Origin: an uncultured Clostridia bacterium
Lineage (GTDB): Bacteria > Bacillota > Clostridia > Christensenellales > Borkfalkiaceae
Assembly: GCA_944372565.1 (NCBI GenBank)
Contig: CALVZR010000230.1
Span: 1 to 15,558, forward strand
Direction: 5' to 3'
Length of the DNA stretch: 15,558 nt
Translations under genes and position numbers: made by a program
Part shown: positions 1 to 7,392 of the stretch, in pieces
Position numbering within the stretch: position 1 is the first letter of the stretch
How the letters are laid out: every line of letters begins with the position of its first letter
The notes under the pieces: generated by a model
What the model saw: only the letters and a program-made list of their open reading frames with translations
Databases searched by the model: none
What the model was told of the DNA's origin: nothing

Positions 1-685
1 CTTCGTCCGCAGGCGTTTCGGTAGTATCGCCCGCGCCGCCGTCCGTTCCGCCGCCCTCGTCATCGGTTTCCCCGCCGCCTTCGGGATCGGAAGAACCGCC
101 CACGCCCAGCGATTTCAAAAGATCTCCGAGGTTGAGGTTTTCCTCGCAGAAATCCTGCATAAAATTGATCTGCTGAAATTTACTTCCCGCCAGCGCGTTC
201 TGCACGCCTTCTATCGGCAGCGTGCCGACAACGCCGAGCAGCGTGAAGAGCACCACCCCGTAAAACGCCACGCCGAACACCGCGCCGAAGATCCTGTCGA
301 GCAGTTTTCCCAGCCCGTGCTTTGGTTTGATAAACGCACGCAAAATCTTTTTGACGATGGCGCAGACAATCAAAAAGACGATAAACAGCACCAAAAAAAG
401 CACCACGGAAACGATTCCGCCCGCGATCGCGCCCTGCGTGGTTTCGCTCCCGATAAAGGAAAACGCCCCGGCAAGCGAATCGATGAGCCCCGCGATAAAT
501 CCGATTCTTTTAAAAACGGGCACGAGAAGGATCGCCCCCACAAAAGAGAGGGCGAAACACAGGTTGTTGAGCCCGTTTTTCATGAATCCCGTACATAAGC
601 CGACGATCACCGTGATGACGAGCAGCGCCGCGACCGCGAGGTCCGCCACCGTGCCCGCCCCGATGAGCAGATTATTGTAAATCAT
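1..685 (-). CDS. CvpA family membrane protein, C-terminus cut by window edge
   Basis: The reading frame from ATG 685 stays open to the window edge (228 codons seen). Hydrophobic segments lie at about residues 14-33, 40-57, 88-112 and 133-155. The first helix ends in GLCTGFMKN, which resembles the G-x(2-3)-GF/L motif after helix 1 of CvpA (colicin V production) proteins, a family of roughly 160-200 residues with four helices. After residue 190 comes a low-complexity tail rich in Gly, Glu, Asp and Thr, which is not part of the core family and probably lies in solution. CvpA proteins sit in the cytoplasmic membrane and their exact role is poorly defined. The start is uncertain: the only purine-rich stretch near ATG 685 is AGG directly against it, and AAGGG lies about 20 bases away. 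GTG at codon 13 is an alternative, but it would clip the first helix only slightly. The family call rests on topology and one motif. Confidence 0.72.
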   Translation of the reverse strand, partial: MIYNNLLIGAGTVADLAVAALLVITVIVGLCTGFMKNGLNNLCFALSFVGAILLVPVFKRIGFIAGLIDSLAGAFSFIGSETTQGAIAGGIVSVVLFLVLFIVFLIVCAIVKKILRAFIKPKHGLGKLLDRIFGAVFGVAFYGVVLFTLLGVVGTLPIEGVQNALAGSKFQQINFMQDFCEENLNLGDLLKSLGVGGSSDPEGGGETDDEGGGTDGGAGDTTETPADE

Positions 686-732
686 CCTGTTTTTCTGAAA
701 ATTTTCCCTTTTTTATATATTTTCTACTTTAC

Positions 733-761
733 AGTATATACGGAAAAAAGAAAAATGTCAA
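733..761 (-). promoter_or_regulatory. Sigma-A promoter of the CvpA-like gene
   Basis: On the minus strand TTGACA (756-761) is followed by a 17-base spacer and TATACT (733-738). The -35 box is perfect and the -10 box differs from consensus at one base. The expected start is near 726, giving a leader of about 40 bases. No clear terminator follows the GH2 stop at 778, so read-through from upstream is also possible. Confidence 0.85.
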
Positions 762-777
762 CCGTCCGCGCAAAACG

Positions 778-3700
778 CTAAAACAAGCGCAGTTCGGTGA
801 GGAGCGCGGCGGCAAGTTCGTAGCCGTAAGATTCGCGGTCGATCACCAGTTCGTAAACGCCGTTTTCCGCCGCGCGCGCGGGGAGGCGCACGCGCACCCA
901 TTTCCCGCCCGCGACCGAGCCGGTCATAAGCGCGTCCTCTTCGTCATACACCATTCCCCGCCTGAGATCGTTCGGGCGGCGGCGGATATTGGGTACGAAA
1001 AACGCCAGCGCGGGGTCGTTTTTCACGTCCTCTTCCGTATAGTTTTCGGTATCGAAATGCAGATACGCCTCGTAATCCCTCTTTTCGGGCAGCTTTATTT
1101 TCAGGCGGAAGGGCGAGCCCACCGCGCCGTGAAGAAAGGCATTCCGATAGGAAACGGAAGGCGTTTCCGGCTGCATAATAGCGTAGTTTTCCAGATAGTT
1201 CGAAATCTCGTATCCGTATCCCTTTTCCGCCGAAACCGCGTCGTTTTCCGCTTTCCACGGCGCATAGCCTTCCCCTTTTAGCCGCGCGGAAAATTCCACC
1301 TGCAGCAGGGGGCGCGCCGCGGGCGGCTCCGCAAAGCAAAATCTTTCGTCCGCCAGCAGCAGTTTCAGTTCTTCTTCCGTAAGCGCGTTCTCTTCCCCGC
1401 CCTTTTCGGTGCGCGAAAGATAGGAAAGCAGGCTGTTTTTCAGCTGCCGCGCGGCGGGGCGGGCGGCGAGATTGGAAGAGACGTCGAGCGTGCACACGAG
1501 GATGCGCCCCTTGCCCACGGAAAACTCCTCCACCGCGGCGAGCTGCTGCGCGCGCACGGGATCGTCGATCGCGGAAACGATCGGCTCCGTTTTCTTATGC
1601 AGTTTCGCAAGCGGCAGCGCGCGGGAGCCGAGCGTGAGGTCTTCCCACTGCATATCGGCGTACATCTCCGTGGGGAATCCTTCCAACGCGGGATGTTTCG
1701 CGTCGATCAGCCACCCGCAGCTGTGGCGCGAAAACATCGTGAACGTCCACACGGGGGGATTGAACGTGGTCTGCAGGCAGTTGGGCACGTCCTTCGCGAG
1801 GAAAAGCACCTTTCCGCCCTCGCGCAGCGTTTTGAAAACGTCTTCGTTTAATTTGGTGGCGACGAGCACGTTTTCATATCGGGTTTCGTCCGCCCGATAC
1901 GCCCATACGTCCCAGCTGTTTGAGATTTCGCCGATGCGGGCGGAAACGGTGAGTTTCGCGCTCTTTCCGATTTCGAGCGGGCAGACGATCTCCCCGACAA
2001 AGGTATTGGCGTTGTTTTCCGCGTTCACGGAAAACGTGCCCGAAACGAGGACGTTTTCCCCGTCGGAAACGGCGTATTCCAGCGTGCCGCATAGATTGCT
2101 CTCGGCATAGCGGTACACTTCGAGGGAAACTTTCAGCGTTTCGCCCGCGGCGTAAACGTAGCGGGGAAAACGCGCCAGAATAACCGTGTCGTCGCACATT
2201 CTCCTGAACTCTTCCGCCGTGAGAAAGCCCTTGCTTTCCCAGAAGGGATCCAAAATGCCCACCATAGCGGTGTTCTGACCGGGATAATCGCGAAGGTCCA
2301 GCAACTGGAACCCCGCGAGGTCGCGGCTTTTGAGCAGTTTTTCGATGTCCTCTTTATAAAGGCGCAGCCCCAGACGGGTGCCCGCCTCGTGGTACGCCGC
2401 GGCATAGCGCAGCAGCCCGCGCGCGGCGAGACGCTTTTCAAACAGGTCGAAGGCGACCTGTTTCATCGTGCCCGTATATTTTTTCCTCAGGCCGAGATCG
2501 GGGTACATCCACCACTCGCCCACCTCGTGCGCCACGACGGGAACGGTGGCTCCCGCCACGCATTCGTCGTAATCCTTGTCGGGTTCCACTCTCTGCGCCC
2601 AGTCCGCCCAGCGTTCGGAATAGCGGATCCTGCGGCGCTGCCCTTCGGGCGGATCGGTAACGTACATCCCCACGATATATTCGTCGCCGGGGTTGATATC
2701 CACGCTCTCGTTGCCGGGGCGGAGGTATTCGTTGCTCGAAGCGACGTACAGCCTGCGGGGATCGTACCGCTTGCCGAAATCGACCATCTGCGCCAGCACG
2801 TCCCAGTCGCCGCTGTGTTCGTTGCCCATACTCATCATACAGAAACTCGCATAGTTGCCGTAGGCGTCCAGAATGCGTTTGAGTTCGCTCTGCAAAAACG
2901 AGGTGCCCTTCCAGCCGTCGGAAACTTCTCCCCAATAGGGCAGTTCCGCTTGCAGAATAACGCCCGTTTCATCCGCCGCCTCGAACGCGGCTTCGGGCGG
3001 GCAAACCGAATGATAGCGCACGTGATTGAGCCCGTATTCTTTGCACGTGCGCATGATTTTCAGCCAATCTTCCTTTTCCCACGCGGGGCAGCCCGTGAGG
3101 CAGAAGGTCATCCCGTCGTGCGTGCCGCGCAGCGAGATCTTTTCCCCGTTCAGGTAAAAATGCCTGCCGCGCGCCTCGAACGTCCTCAGCCCCGCGCGCA
3201 GTTTTTTCGTATCCGCAAGCCGCCTTTCCCCCTCGGAGATCACGGTAACCGCCGCCTCGTAAAAGGAAGGCTCGAAACAGTTCCACAGTTTCATTTCCCC
3301 GCAAAAGGGCACGAGCACGGAAAGCGGGCTTTCCCCCGGGCACGCCGTGAGATAGGCGTTCTGCTCGGCGCACACCTCCCCCTCCCGCGAAAACGTGATA
3401 TATACGTCCGCGTCCAGGAGTTCTTCGGTTTTGTTTTTCACCGTAAGATCGACGCGCGCTTCTTTCTTTTCGGGGAAGGGCGTGATTTTCACGTCCGCGA
3501 TAAAGAGTTTGTCCCGCGCGGAAAGGCGGAGATCGCCTAAAACGCCGTTCCAGATGGTCTGCGTGTGAAACCCGTAGCCGTGCACGCAGCCGCCTTCTCT
3601 TTCGGAATTATCCACGCGCACGGAAATTTCGTGCCTGCCGGGAGAAAGGAAAGAAGTCAAATCGTAAACGTGCGGCGCGCTCAGGCTGTCGCACGCGCCC

Positions 3701-4077
3701 GCCCGCCTGCCGTCTATAAAAACTTCGCTCGTCCACATCACGCGCGGCAGCGTGAGAAAAACCGCCTTTCCCTGCCACGACGCGGGGATTTCCACCTCTT
3801 TTTTATACGTGGCGGCGCCGATATACTCCCTGTCGCGGCGCAGCCAGTTCATATATTCGCCTTCGGTCTTTTCGCCCACCCCCGCGAGATCGAGCGTGCC
3901 GGGCAGGGAAATCTTTCCCGTCTGCCCGCCCTCTTCGAGCGCGAAATCGAATTCGCCGTTTAAGAGCATTTCCTCCCCCGCAAAATCGTGCGGGATCTTC
4001 TTTTTTTCCACTCTGCCCGCGGCGGAGCCGTATTCCGCGCCGCCGTGGGATTCTTTCTTCACGGATTTTTTAGCCAT
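778..4077 (-). CDS. Glycoside hydrolase family 2 (beta-galactosidase/glucuronidase-like), cytoplasmic
   Basis: This 1,099-residue protein should hydrolyse a terminal beta-linked sugar by the retaining GH2 mechanism; the substrate cannot be read from sequence. A GH2 sugar-binding jelly roll covers about residues 40-190 (a conserved-looking TIWNG near 174-178). An immunoglobulin-like domain covers about 190-300 and a TIM barrel about 300-560. The likely acid/base is Glu420 in MSMGNE and the likely nucleophile is Glu518 in AHEVGEW. A downstream block, GFQLLDLRDYPGQ (589-601), is shared from memory with large GH2 proteins of gut bacteria whose nucleophile motif is HE(I/V)GQ(W/Y). The remaining 450 or so residues are accessory and unassigned. 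The Lys-rich N-terminus has no signal peptide, so the enzyme probably acts on imported oligosaccharides. ATG 4077 is preceded by AGGA, which overlaps the glnS stop, so the gene is probably co-transcribed with glnS. Confidence 0.88.
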   Translation of the reverse strand: MAKKSVKKESHGGAEYGSAAGRVEKKKIPHDFAGEEMLLNGEFDFALEEGGQTGKISLPGTLDLAGVGEKTEGEYMNWLRRDREYIGAATYKKEVEIPASWQGKAVFLTLPRVMWTSEVFIDGRRAGACDSLSAPHVYDLTSFLSPGRHEISVRVDNSEREGGCVHGYGFHTQTIWNGVLGDLRLSARDKLFIADVKITPFPEKKEARVDLTVKNKTEELLDADVYITFSREGEVCAEQNAYLTACPGESPLSVLVPFCGEMKLWNCFEPSFYEAAVTVISEGERRLADTKKLRAGLRTFEARGRHFYLNGEKISLRGTHDGMTFCLTGCPAWEKEDWLKIMRTCKEYGLNHVRYHSVCPPEAAFEAADETGVILQAELPYWGEVSDGWKGTSFLQSELKRILDAYGNYASFCMMSMGNEHSGDWDVLAQMVDFGKRYDPRRLYVASSNEYLRPGNESVDINPGDEYIVGMYVTDPPEGQRRRIRYSERWADWAQRVEPDKDYDECVAGATVPVVAHEVGEWWMYPDLGLRKKYTGTMKQVAFDLFEKRLAARGLLRYAAAYHEAGTRLGLRLYKEDIEKLLKSRDLAGFQLLDLRDYPGQNTAMVGILDPFWESKGFLTAEEFRRMCDDTVILARFPRYVYAAGETLKVSLEVYRYAESNLCGTLEYAVSDGENVLVSGTFSVNAENNANTFVGEIVCPLEIGKSAKLTVSARIGEISNSWDVWAYRADETRYENVLVATKLNEDVFKTLREGGKVLFLAKDVPNCLQTTFNPPVWTFTMFSRHSCGWLIDAKHPALEGFPTEMYADMQWEDLTLGSRALPLAKLHKKTEPIVSAIDDPVRAQQLAAVEEFSVGKGRILVCTLDVSSNLAARPAARQLKNSLLSYLSRTEKGGEENALTEEELKLLLADERFCFAEPPAARPLLQVEFSARLKGEGYAPWKAENDAVSAEKGYGYEISNYLENYAIMQPETPSVSYRNAFLHGAVGSPFRLKIKLPEKRDYEAYLHFDTENYTEEDVKNDPALAFFVPNIRRRPNDLRRGMVYDEEDALMTGSVAGGKWVRVRLPARAAENGVYELVIDRESYGYELAAALLTELRLF

Positions 4078-4085
4078 ACGTTGTC

Positions 4086-5708
4086 CTATTTGTTGAAATT
4101 GTCTTTAAGCGAAAAGATTTCCGAAAGCACGCTCCCTTCCGCCGTTTTCAGTTCTTTGAAATACCCCACGCGCATAAGCTGCAGAGGCTTTTCGCCGCAG
4201 TGCGCCGCATACGGCTCGGCTTTGCCGCGGTAAACGTGCACCGAATGGGCGTTCATCCGTTCGGAAAAATCCTGCCCGGGATACTGTTCGTCGCATAAAA
4301 GGTGTTCGTAGCGGCGGATCTCCACGTCCTCGGCGGTAGCCGCGTCCACCCACTGGATCACGCCCTTCACCTTCACGCCGCTCGTATCGCTGCCGCTCTT
4401 CGAGCTTGCGATATGCGAGCAGAGCAGTTCCTTCACCTCGCCGTTTTCGCCGAAAATCACCTCATCGCAGCGGATGATATAGGCGTTTTTCAGGCGGACG
4501 TACCCGTCCTTTTTGAGCCTGTGGTATTTGGGCGGCGGGTCGAGCGCGAAATCGTCCGCGTCGATATACAGGGTTTTGGAAAAGGAGATCTTCCGCGTGC
4601 GTTTTTCTTGGTCGTTCGGGTTGATTTCGAAATCGAGTTCCTCTTCCCCCTCGTAGTCGGTGAGCGTAACTTTGAGCGGCTTCAAAACCGCCATGGCGCG
4701 CTCGGCGTTAAGGTTCATATATTCGCGGATGCACGCCTCGAAATAGGAGATCTGCACCTCGGAATTGGCCTTGCTCACCCCCACGCGCGCGCAGAAATCT
4801 TTCAGCACCTCGGGCGGCACGCCGCGGCGGCGCAGGCCGGAAAGCGTGGGCATTCTGGGGTCGTCCCAACCGTCCACCGAACCGTCCTCCACCAGTTTTT
4901 TCAAGTAGCGCTTGCTCATAACGAGGTTGGTTACGTTGAGCCGCGCGAATTCGATCTGCCGCGGCTTGGGGGAAAAGCCGAGATTAATGCCCACCCAGTC
5001 GTAAAGCGGGCGGTGGTCTTCAAATTCCAGCGTGCAGAGCGAATGCGTTACCCCCTGCAGATAGTCGCAGATGGGGTGCGCGTAGTCGTACATCGGATAG
5101 ATGCACCATTTATCTCCCGTTCTGTGGTGCGGCTGACGGAGGATGCGGTAGATCACGGGATCGCGCAGGTTGATGTTGGGGGAAGCCATATCGATCTTCG
5201 CGCGGAGACATTTTTCGCCGTCCGCATATTTCCCCGCGCGCATTTCCCGAAACAGGCGGAGATTTTCCTCCACGCTCCTGTTCCGCCACGGGCTTTCCTT
5301 CCCGCCCTCGGTGAGCGACCCGCGGGACGCGCTGATCTCCGCCGCGCTCATGTCGCACACGAACGCCTTGCCGTCCGCAATGAGTTTAAGGGCAAATTCG
5401 TAGATCTGCTCGAAATAATCGGAAGCGTACGTTTCTTCGTCCCACGTAAAGCCCAGCCAGCGGATGTCTTCGCGGATGGCGTCCACGAACTCCGTCTTTT
5501 CCTTGGAGGGGTTGGTGTCGTCGAAAAAGAGGTTGCACTTCCCGCGATATTTTTCCTTGATGCCGAAATTGAGGCAGATGCTCTTCGCGTGCCCGATATG
5601 AAGATAGCCGTTCGGTTCGGGCGGGAAGCGCGTCTTTATGGAAGACACCTTCCCTTCGCTCAGTTCCTCTTCGATGATCTGTTCGATAAAATTCGCCGTT
5701 TCCGCCAT
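4086..5708 (-). CDS. glnS: Glutaminyl-tRNA synthetase
   Basis: The enzyme charges tRNA-Gln directly with glutamine (class I synthetase, cytoplasmic). The 540-residue length fits bacterial GlnRS (E. coli about 554). The signature PPEPNGYLHIGHAKS spans residues 29-43, with HIGH at 37-40. The KMSKS-loop equivalent is VMSKR at 263-267. NGYLHIGHAKS distinguishes GlnRS from GluRS, and the C-terminal half fits the two beta-barrel anticodon-binding domains, including QWVDA near residue 450. ATG 5708 has GGGAG eight bases upstream. Many Bacillota lack GlnRS and make Gln-tRNA through GluRS and GatCAB, so a gene here suggests an old horizontal gain in this lineage, as proposed for GlnRS in other bacteria. 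The GH2 gene follows after 8 bases. Confidence 0.97.
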   Translation of the reverse strand: MAETANFIEQIIEEELSEGKVSSIKTRFPPEPNGYLHIGHAKSICLNFGIKEKYRGKCNLFFDDTNPSKEKTEFVDAIREDIRWLGFTWDEETYASDYFEQIYEFALKLIADGKAFVCDMSAAEISASRGSLTEGGKESPWRNRSVEENLRLFREMRAGKYADGEKCLRAKIDMASPNINLRDPVIYRILRQPHHRTGDKWCIYPMYDYAHPICDYLQGVTHSLCTLEFEDHRPLYDWVGINLGFSPKPRQIEFARLNVTNLVMSKRYLKKLVEDGSVDGWDDPRMPTLSGLRRRGVPPEVLKDFCARVGVSKANSEVQISYFEACIREYMNLNAERAMAVLKPLKVTLTDYEGEEELDFEINPNDQEKRTRKISFSKTLYIDADDFALDPPPKYHRLKKDGYVRLKNAYIIRCDEVIFGENGEVKELLCSHIASSKSGSDTSGVKVKGVIQWVDAATAEDVEIRRYEHLLCDEQYPGQDFSERMNAHSVHVYRGKAEPYAAHCGEKPLQLMRVGYFKELKTAEGSVLSEIFSLKDNFNK

Positions 5709-5738
5709 AAGAAAAACTCCCTTTTGTATATATTCTGC

Positions 5739-5768
5739 CCGCGCTGCGGCGCTCTGCCGCCCGCGCGG
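5739..5768 (-). promoter_or_regulatory. GC-rich two-part hairpin in the glnS leader
   Basis: In the predicted glnS leader RNA, CCGCGC (5763-5768) pairs with GCGCGG (5739-5744). Inside this, GCGGC (5756-5760) pairs with GCCGC (5746-5750) around a five-base loop. The internal loop is two bases against one. No T-tract follows; AT-rich sequence and the ribosome binding site come next. It could be an mRNA-stabilising or protein-binding structure. It lacks the specifier and antiterminator elements of a T-box. Confidence 0.55.
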
Positions 5769-5793
5769 AACCGCATTTCGTTTTCTTTTTTAC

Positions 5794-5802
5794 AGTATAT
5801 CA
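5794..5802 (-). promoter_or_regulatory. Extended -10 promoter of glnS
   Basis: On the minus strand TG (5801-5802), one base and TATACT (5794-5799) form an extended -10 element. The position for a -35 box (5817-5822) reads TTTTTT and is poor. The predicted start near 5787 gives a leader of about 78 bases that contains the hairpin at 5739-5768. Confidence 0.6.
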
Positions 5803-5836
5803 CAGACGCGCGAAATAAAAAAGCGAATGCAAAAGA

Positions 5837-5858
5837 TTTTCGCGACATTTTGCGAAAA
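5837..5858. promoter_or_regulatory. Inverted repeat between the glnS and glyS promoters (possible operator)
   Basis: TTTTCGC (5837-5843) and GCGAAAA (5852-5858) form a perfect 7-base inverted repeat around 8 bases. The centre (5847.5) lies about 60 bases upstream of both predicted start points, near 5909 for glyS and 5787 for glnS. This is a usual activator distance. No matching regulator gene is present, so the role is an inference. Confidence 0.35.
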
Positions 5859-5873
5859 AACGGGGGTTTTTTC

Positions 5874-5902
5874 TTGACTTCCCCGCCCGTTTTTTCTACA
5901 AT
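5874..5902 (+). promoter_or_regulatory. Sigma-A promoter of glyS
   Basis: TTGACT (5874-5879), a 17-base spacer and TACAAT (5897-5902) place the start near 5909. The leader is only about 32 bases, too short for the T-box riboswitch that often precedes glycyl-tRNA synthetase genes in Bacillota. Confidence 0.87.
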
Positions 5903-5940
5903 ATGATAGAGAATTTATATCGAAACGAGAGGAAACGCGG

Positions 5941-7323
5941 ATGGAAGAGAAAAAAAGCGCAGTTACAATGGAAAAGCTGGTCAATCTCTGCAAGGCGCGG
6001 GGAATTATTTTCCCCGGCAGCGAGATCTACGGCGGTATGGGCAACACGTGGGACTACGGCCCCGTGGGCGTGGAGATCAAAAACAACATCAAGCGCGCCT
6101 GGTGGAAAAAATTCGTGCAGGAAAGCGACAATTCCTACGGCGTGGACGCCGCCATTTTAATGAACGCCCGCGTATGGGACGCGAGCGGGCACACCGCCTC
6201 TTTTTCCGACCCGAAAATGGACTGCAAAGAGTGCAAAACCCGCCACCGCGCGGATACGCTCATCGAAATGCACTCGCACGGCAAAGTCAATCCCGACAAG
6301 ATGACCAACGAGGAGATGGAGGCGTATATCAAGGAGCATAAAGTGTGCTGCCCCAAATGCGGGAAGAGCAACTTCACCCCCATCCGCCAGTTCAATATGA
6401 TGTTTGAAACCTCCCGCGGCGTAACCGAGGAAGGGCAGAACAAAATTTATCTCCGCCCCGAAACGGCGCAGGGAGAATTCGTGAACTTTCTGAACGTGCA
6501 GCGCACCACGCGCGCTAAAGTGCCCTTCGGCATTGCGCAGATCGGCAAGGCTTTCAGAAACGAGATCACGCCGGGCAACTTCATCTTCCGCACCATCGAG
6601 TTCGAGCAGATGGAACATCAGTGGTTCTGCAAGGAAGGCACCGACCACGAATATTACGAGGAATACAAGAAAAAGGCGTGGGATTTCGTCGTGTCGCTCG
6701 GTTTCAACCCCGAACATCTGCGCTTTAAAGACCACGACAAGCTGGCGCACTACGCGAAATCCGCGTGCGATATCCAGTACCTGTTCCCCATCGGCTGGTC
6801 GGAACTCAACGGCATCCACAACAGAACGGATTACGATTTGTCCCGCCACCAGGAATATTCGGGAAAGAGTATGCTCTATACCGACCCCGTTACGGGAGAA
6901 AAATATATCCCCTACGTCATCGAATATTCTATCGGGGCGGACCGGCTGATGCTTGCGGTGCTCTCCGAGGCGTACGACGAGGAAACGCTCGAAGGGGGCG
7001 ACACCCGCGTGGTGATGCACTTCCATCCCGCAATCGCGGCGTATAAATGCGCCGTGCTCCCCTTGCAGAAGAACCTTTCCGAAAAGGCGAAGGAACTTTA
7101 CAAGTCGCTCCGCGCGGACTTTATGTGCACGTACGACGACGCAGGCTCCATCGGCAAGCGCTACCGCCGCCAGGACGAAATCGGCACGCCGTTCTGCGTA
7201 ACCGTCGATTTCGAAACGCTGGAAAACAACACCGTTACCGTGCGCGACCGCGACACGATGAGCCAGATCCGCCTTTCCGCGGAAGAAGTGACGCCCTATA
7301 TCGAACAGGCGATGAAACTTTAA
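5941..7323 (+). CDS. glyS: Glycyl-tRNA synthetase, single-chain alpha2 type
   Basis: This class II synthetase charges tRNA-Gly. The 460-residue single-chain form is the alpha2 dimer type found in Staphylococcus and Thermus, not the two-subunit GlyQ/GlyS type. Visible hallmarks include GGMGNTWDYGPVG (31-43), a Cys pair at 95 and 98 with a second cluster at 136-140 (CCPKC) that fits the zinc-like insertion, and RPETAQGEFVNF (172-183). Motif 2 contains FRNEI (205-209), and motif 3 has SIGADRL (330-336). The C-terminal anticodon-binding domain includes YRRQDEIGTPFCVTVD (408-423). ATG 5941 has GAGAGG at 5927-5932, eight bases upstream. A short leader behind a strong promoter suggests constitutive expression. 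The gene ends just before a large palindrome, and the dehydrogenase gene follows after 69 bases. Confidence 0.97.
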   Translation: MEEKKSAVTMEKLVNLCKARGIIFPGSEIYGGMGNTWDYGPVGVEIKNNIKRAWWKKFVQESDNSYGVDAAILMNARVWDASGHTASFSDPKMDCKECKTRHRADTLIEMHSHGKVNPDKMTNEEMEAYIKEHKVCCPKCGKSNFTPIRQFNMMFETSRGVTEEGQNKIYLRPETAQGEFVNFLNVQRTTRAKVPFGIAQIGKAFRNEITPGNFIFRTIEFEQMEHQWFCKEGTDHEYYEEYKKKAWDFVVSLGFNPEHLRFKDHDKLAHYAKSACDIQYLFPIGWSELNGIHNRTDYDLSRHQEYSGKSMLYTDPVTGEKYIPYVIEYSIGADRLMLAVLSEAYDEETLEGGDTRVVMHFHPAIAAYKCAVLPLQKNLSEKAKELYKSLRADFMCTYDDAGSIGKRYRRQDEIGTPFCVTVDFETLENNTVTVRDRDTMSQIRLSAEEVTPYIEQAMKL

Positions 7324-7329
7324 AATTCA

Positions 7330-7357
7330 GGCCCGCGGAAAAATTTTTCCGCGGGCC
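7330..7357 (+). terminator. Perfect 28-base palindrome after glyS, weak terminator or attenuator
   Basis: GGCCCGCGG with five A is followed directly by five T with CCGCGGGCC. The two 14-base arms are perfectly complementary; in RNA the central AATT would form the loop. The following bases are GTTTATAC, a poor T-tract, so termination may be partial. No convincing promoter is seen between here and the dehydrogenase gene at 7393, so read-through is likely needed. Confidence 0.55.
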
Positions 7358-7392
7358 GTTTATACAAAACAAAAACAGGAGAAAAACAGATT

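Noticed and set aside
1..120. Gly/Glu/Asp/Thr-rich tail of the CvpA-like protein as a repeat array
   Set aside because: The stretch is low-complexity, with no exact unit repeated in register. It is better described as a disordered tail.
2389..3540. A 383-codon open frame antisense to the GH2 gene
   Set aside because: It lies wholly inside a well-supported enzyme gene. The product has no recognisable domain and the composition of a mirror frame.
4302..5906. A 534-codon open frame antisense to glnS
   Set aside because: It covers most of glnS and runs across the glnS promoter region. Its His/Ala/Val/Arg-rich, featureless translation is typical of the complement of a GC-rich gene, and it has no convincing ribosome site or family motif.
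5709..5940. A T-box riboswitch for either synthetase gene
   Set aside because: Neither predicted leader has a T-box consensus or an antiterminator/terminator pair, and the glyS leader is far too short.
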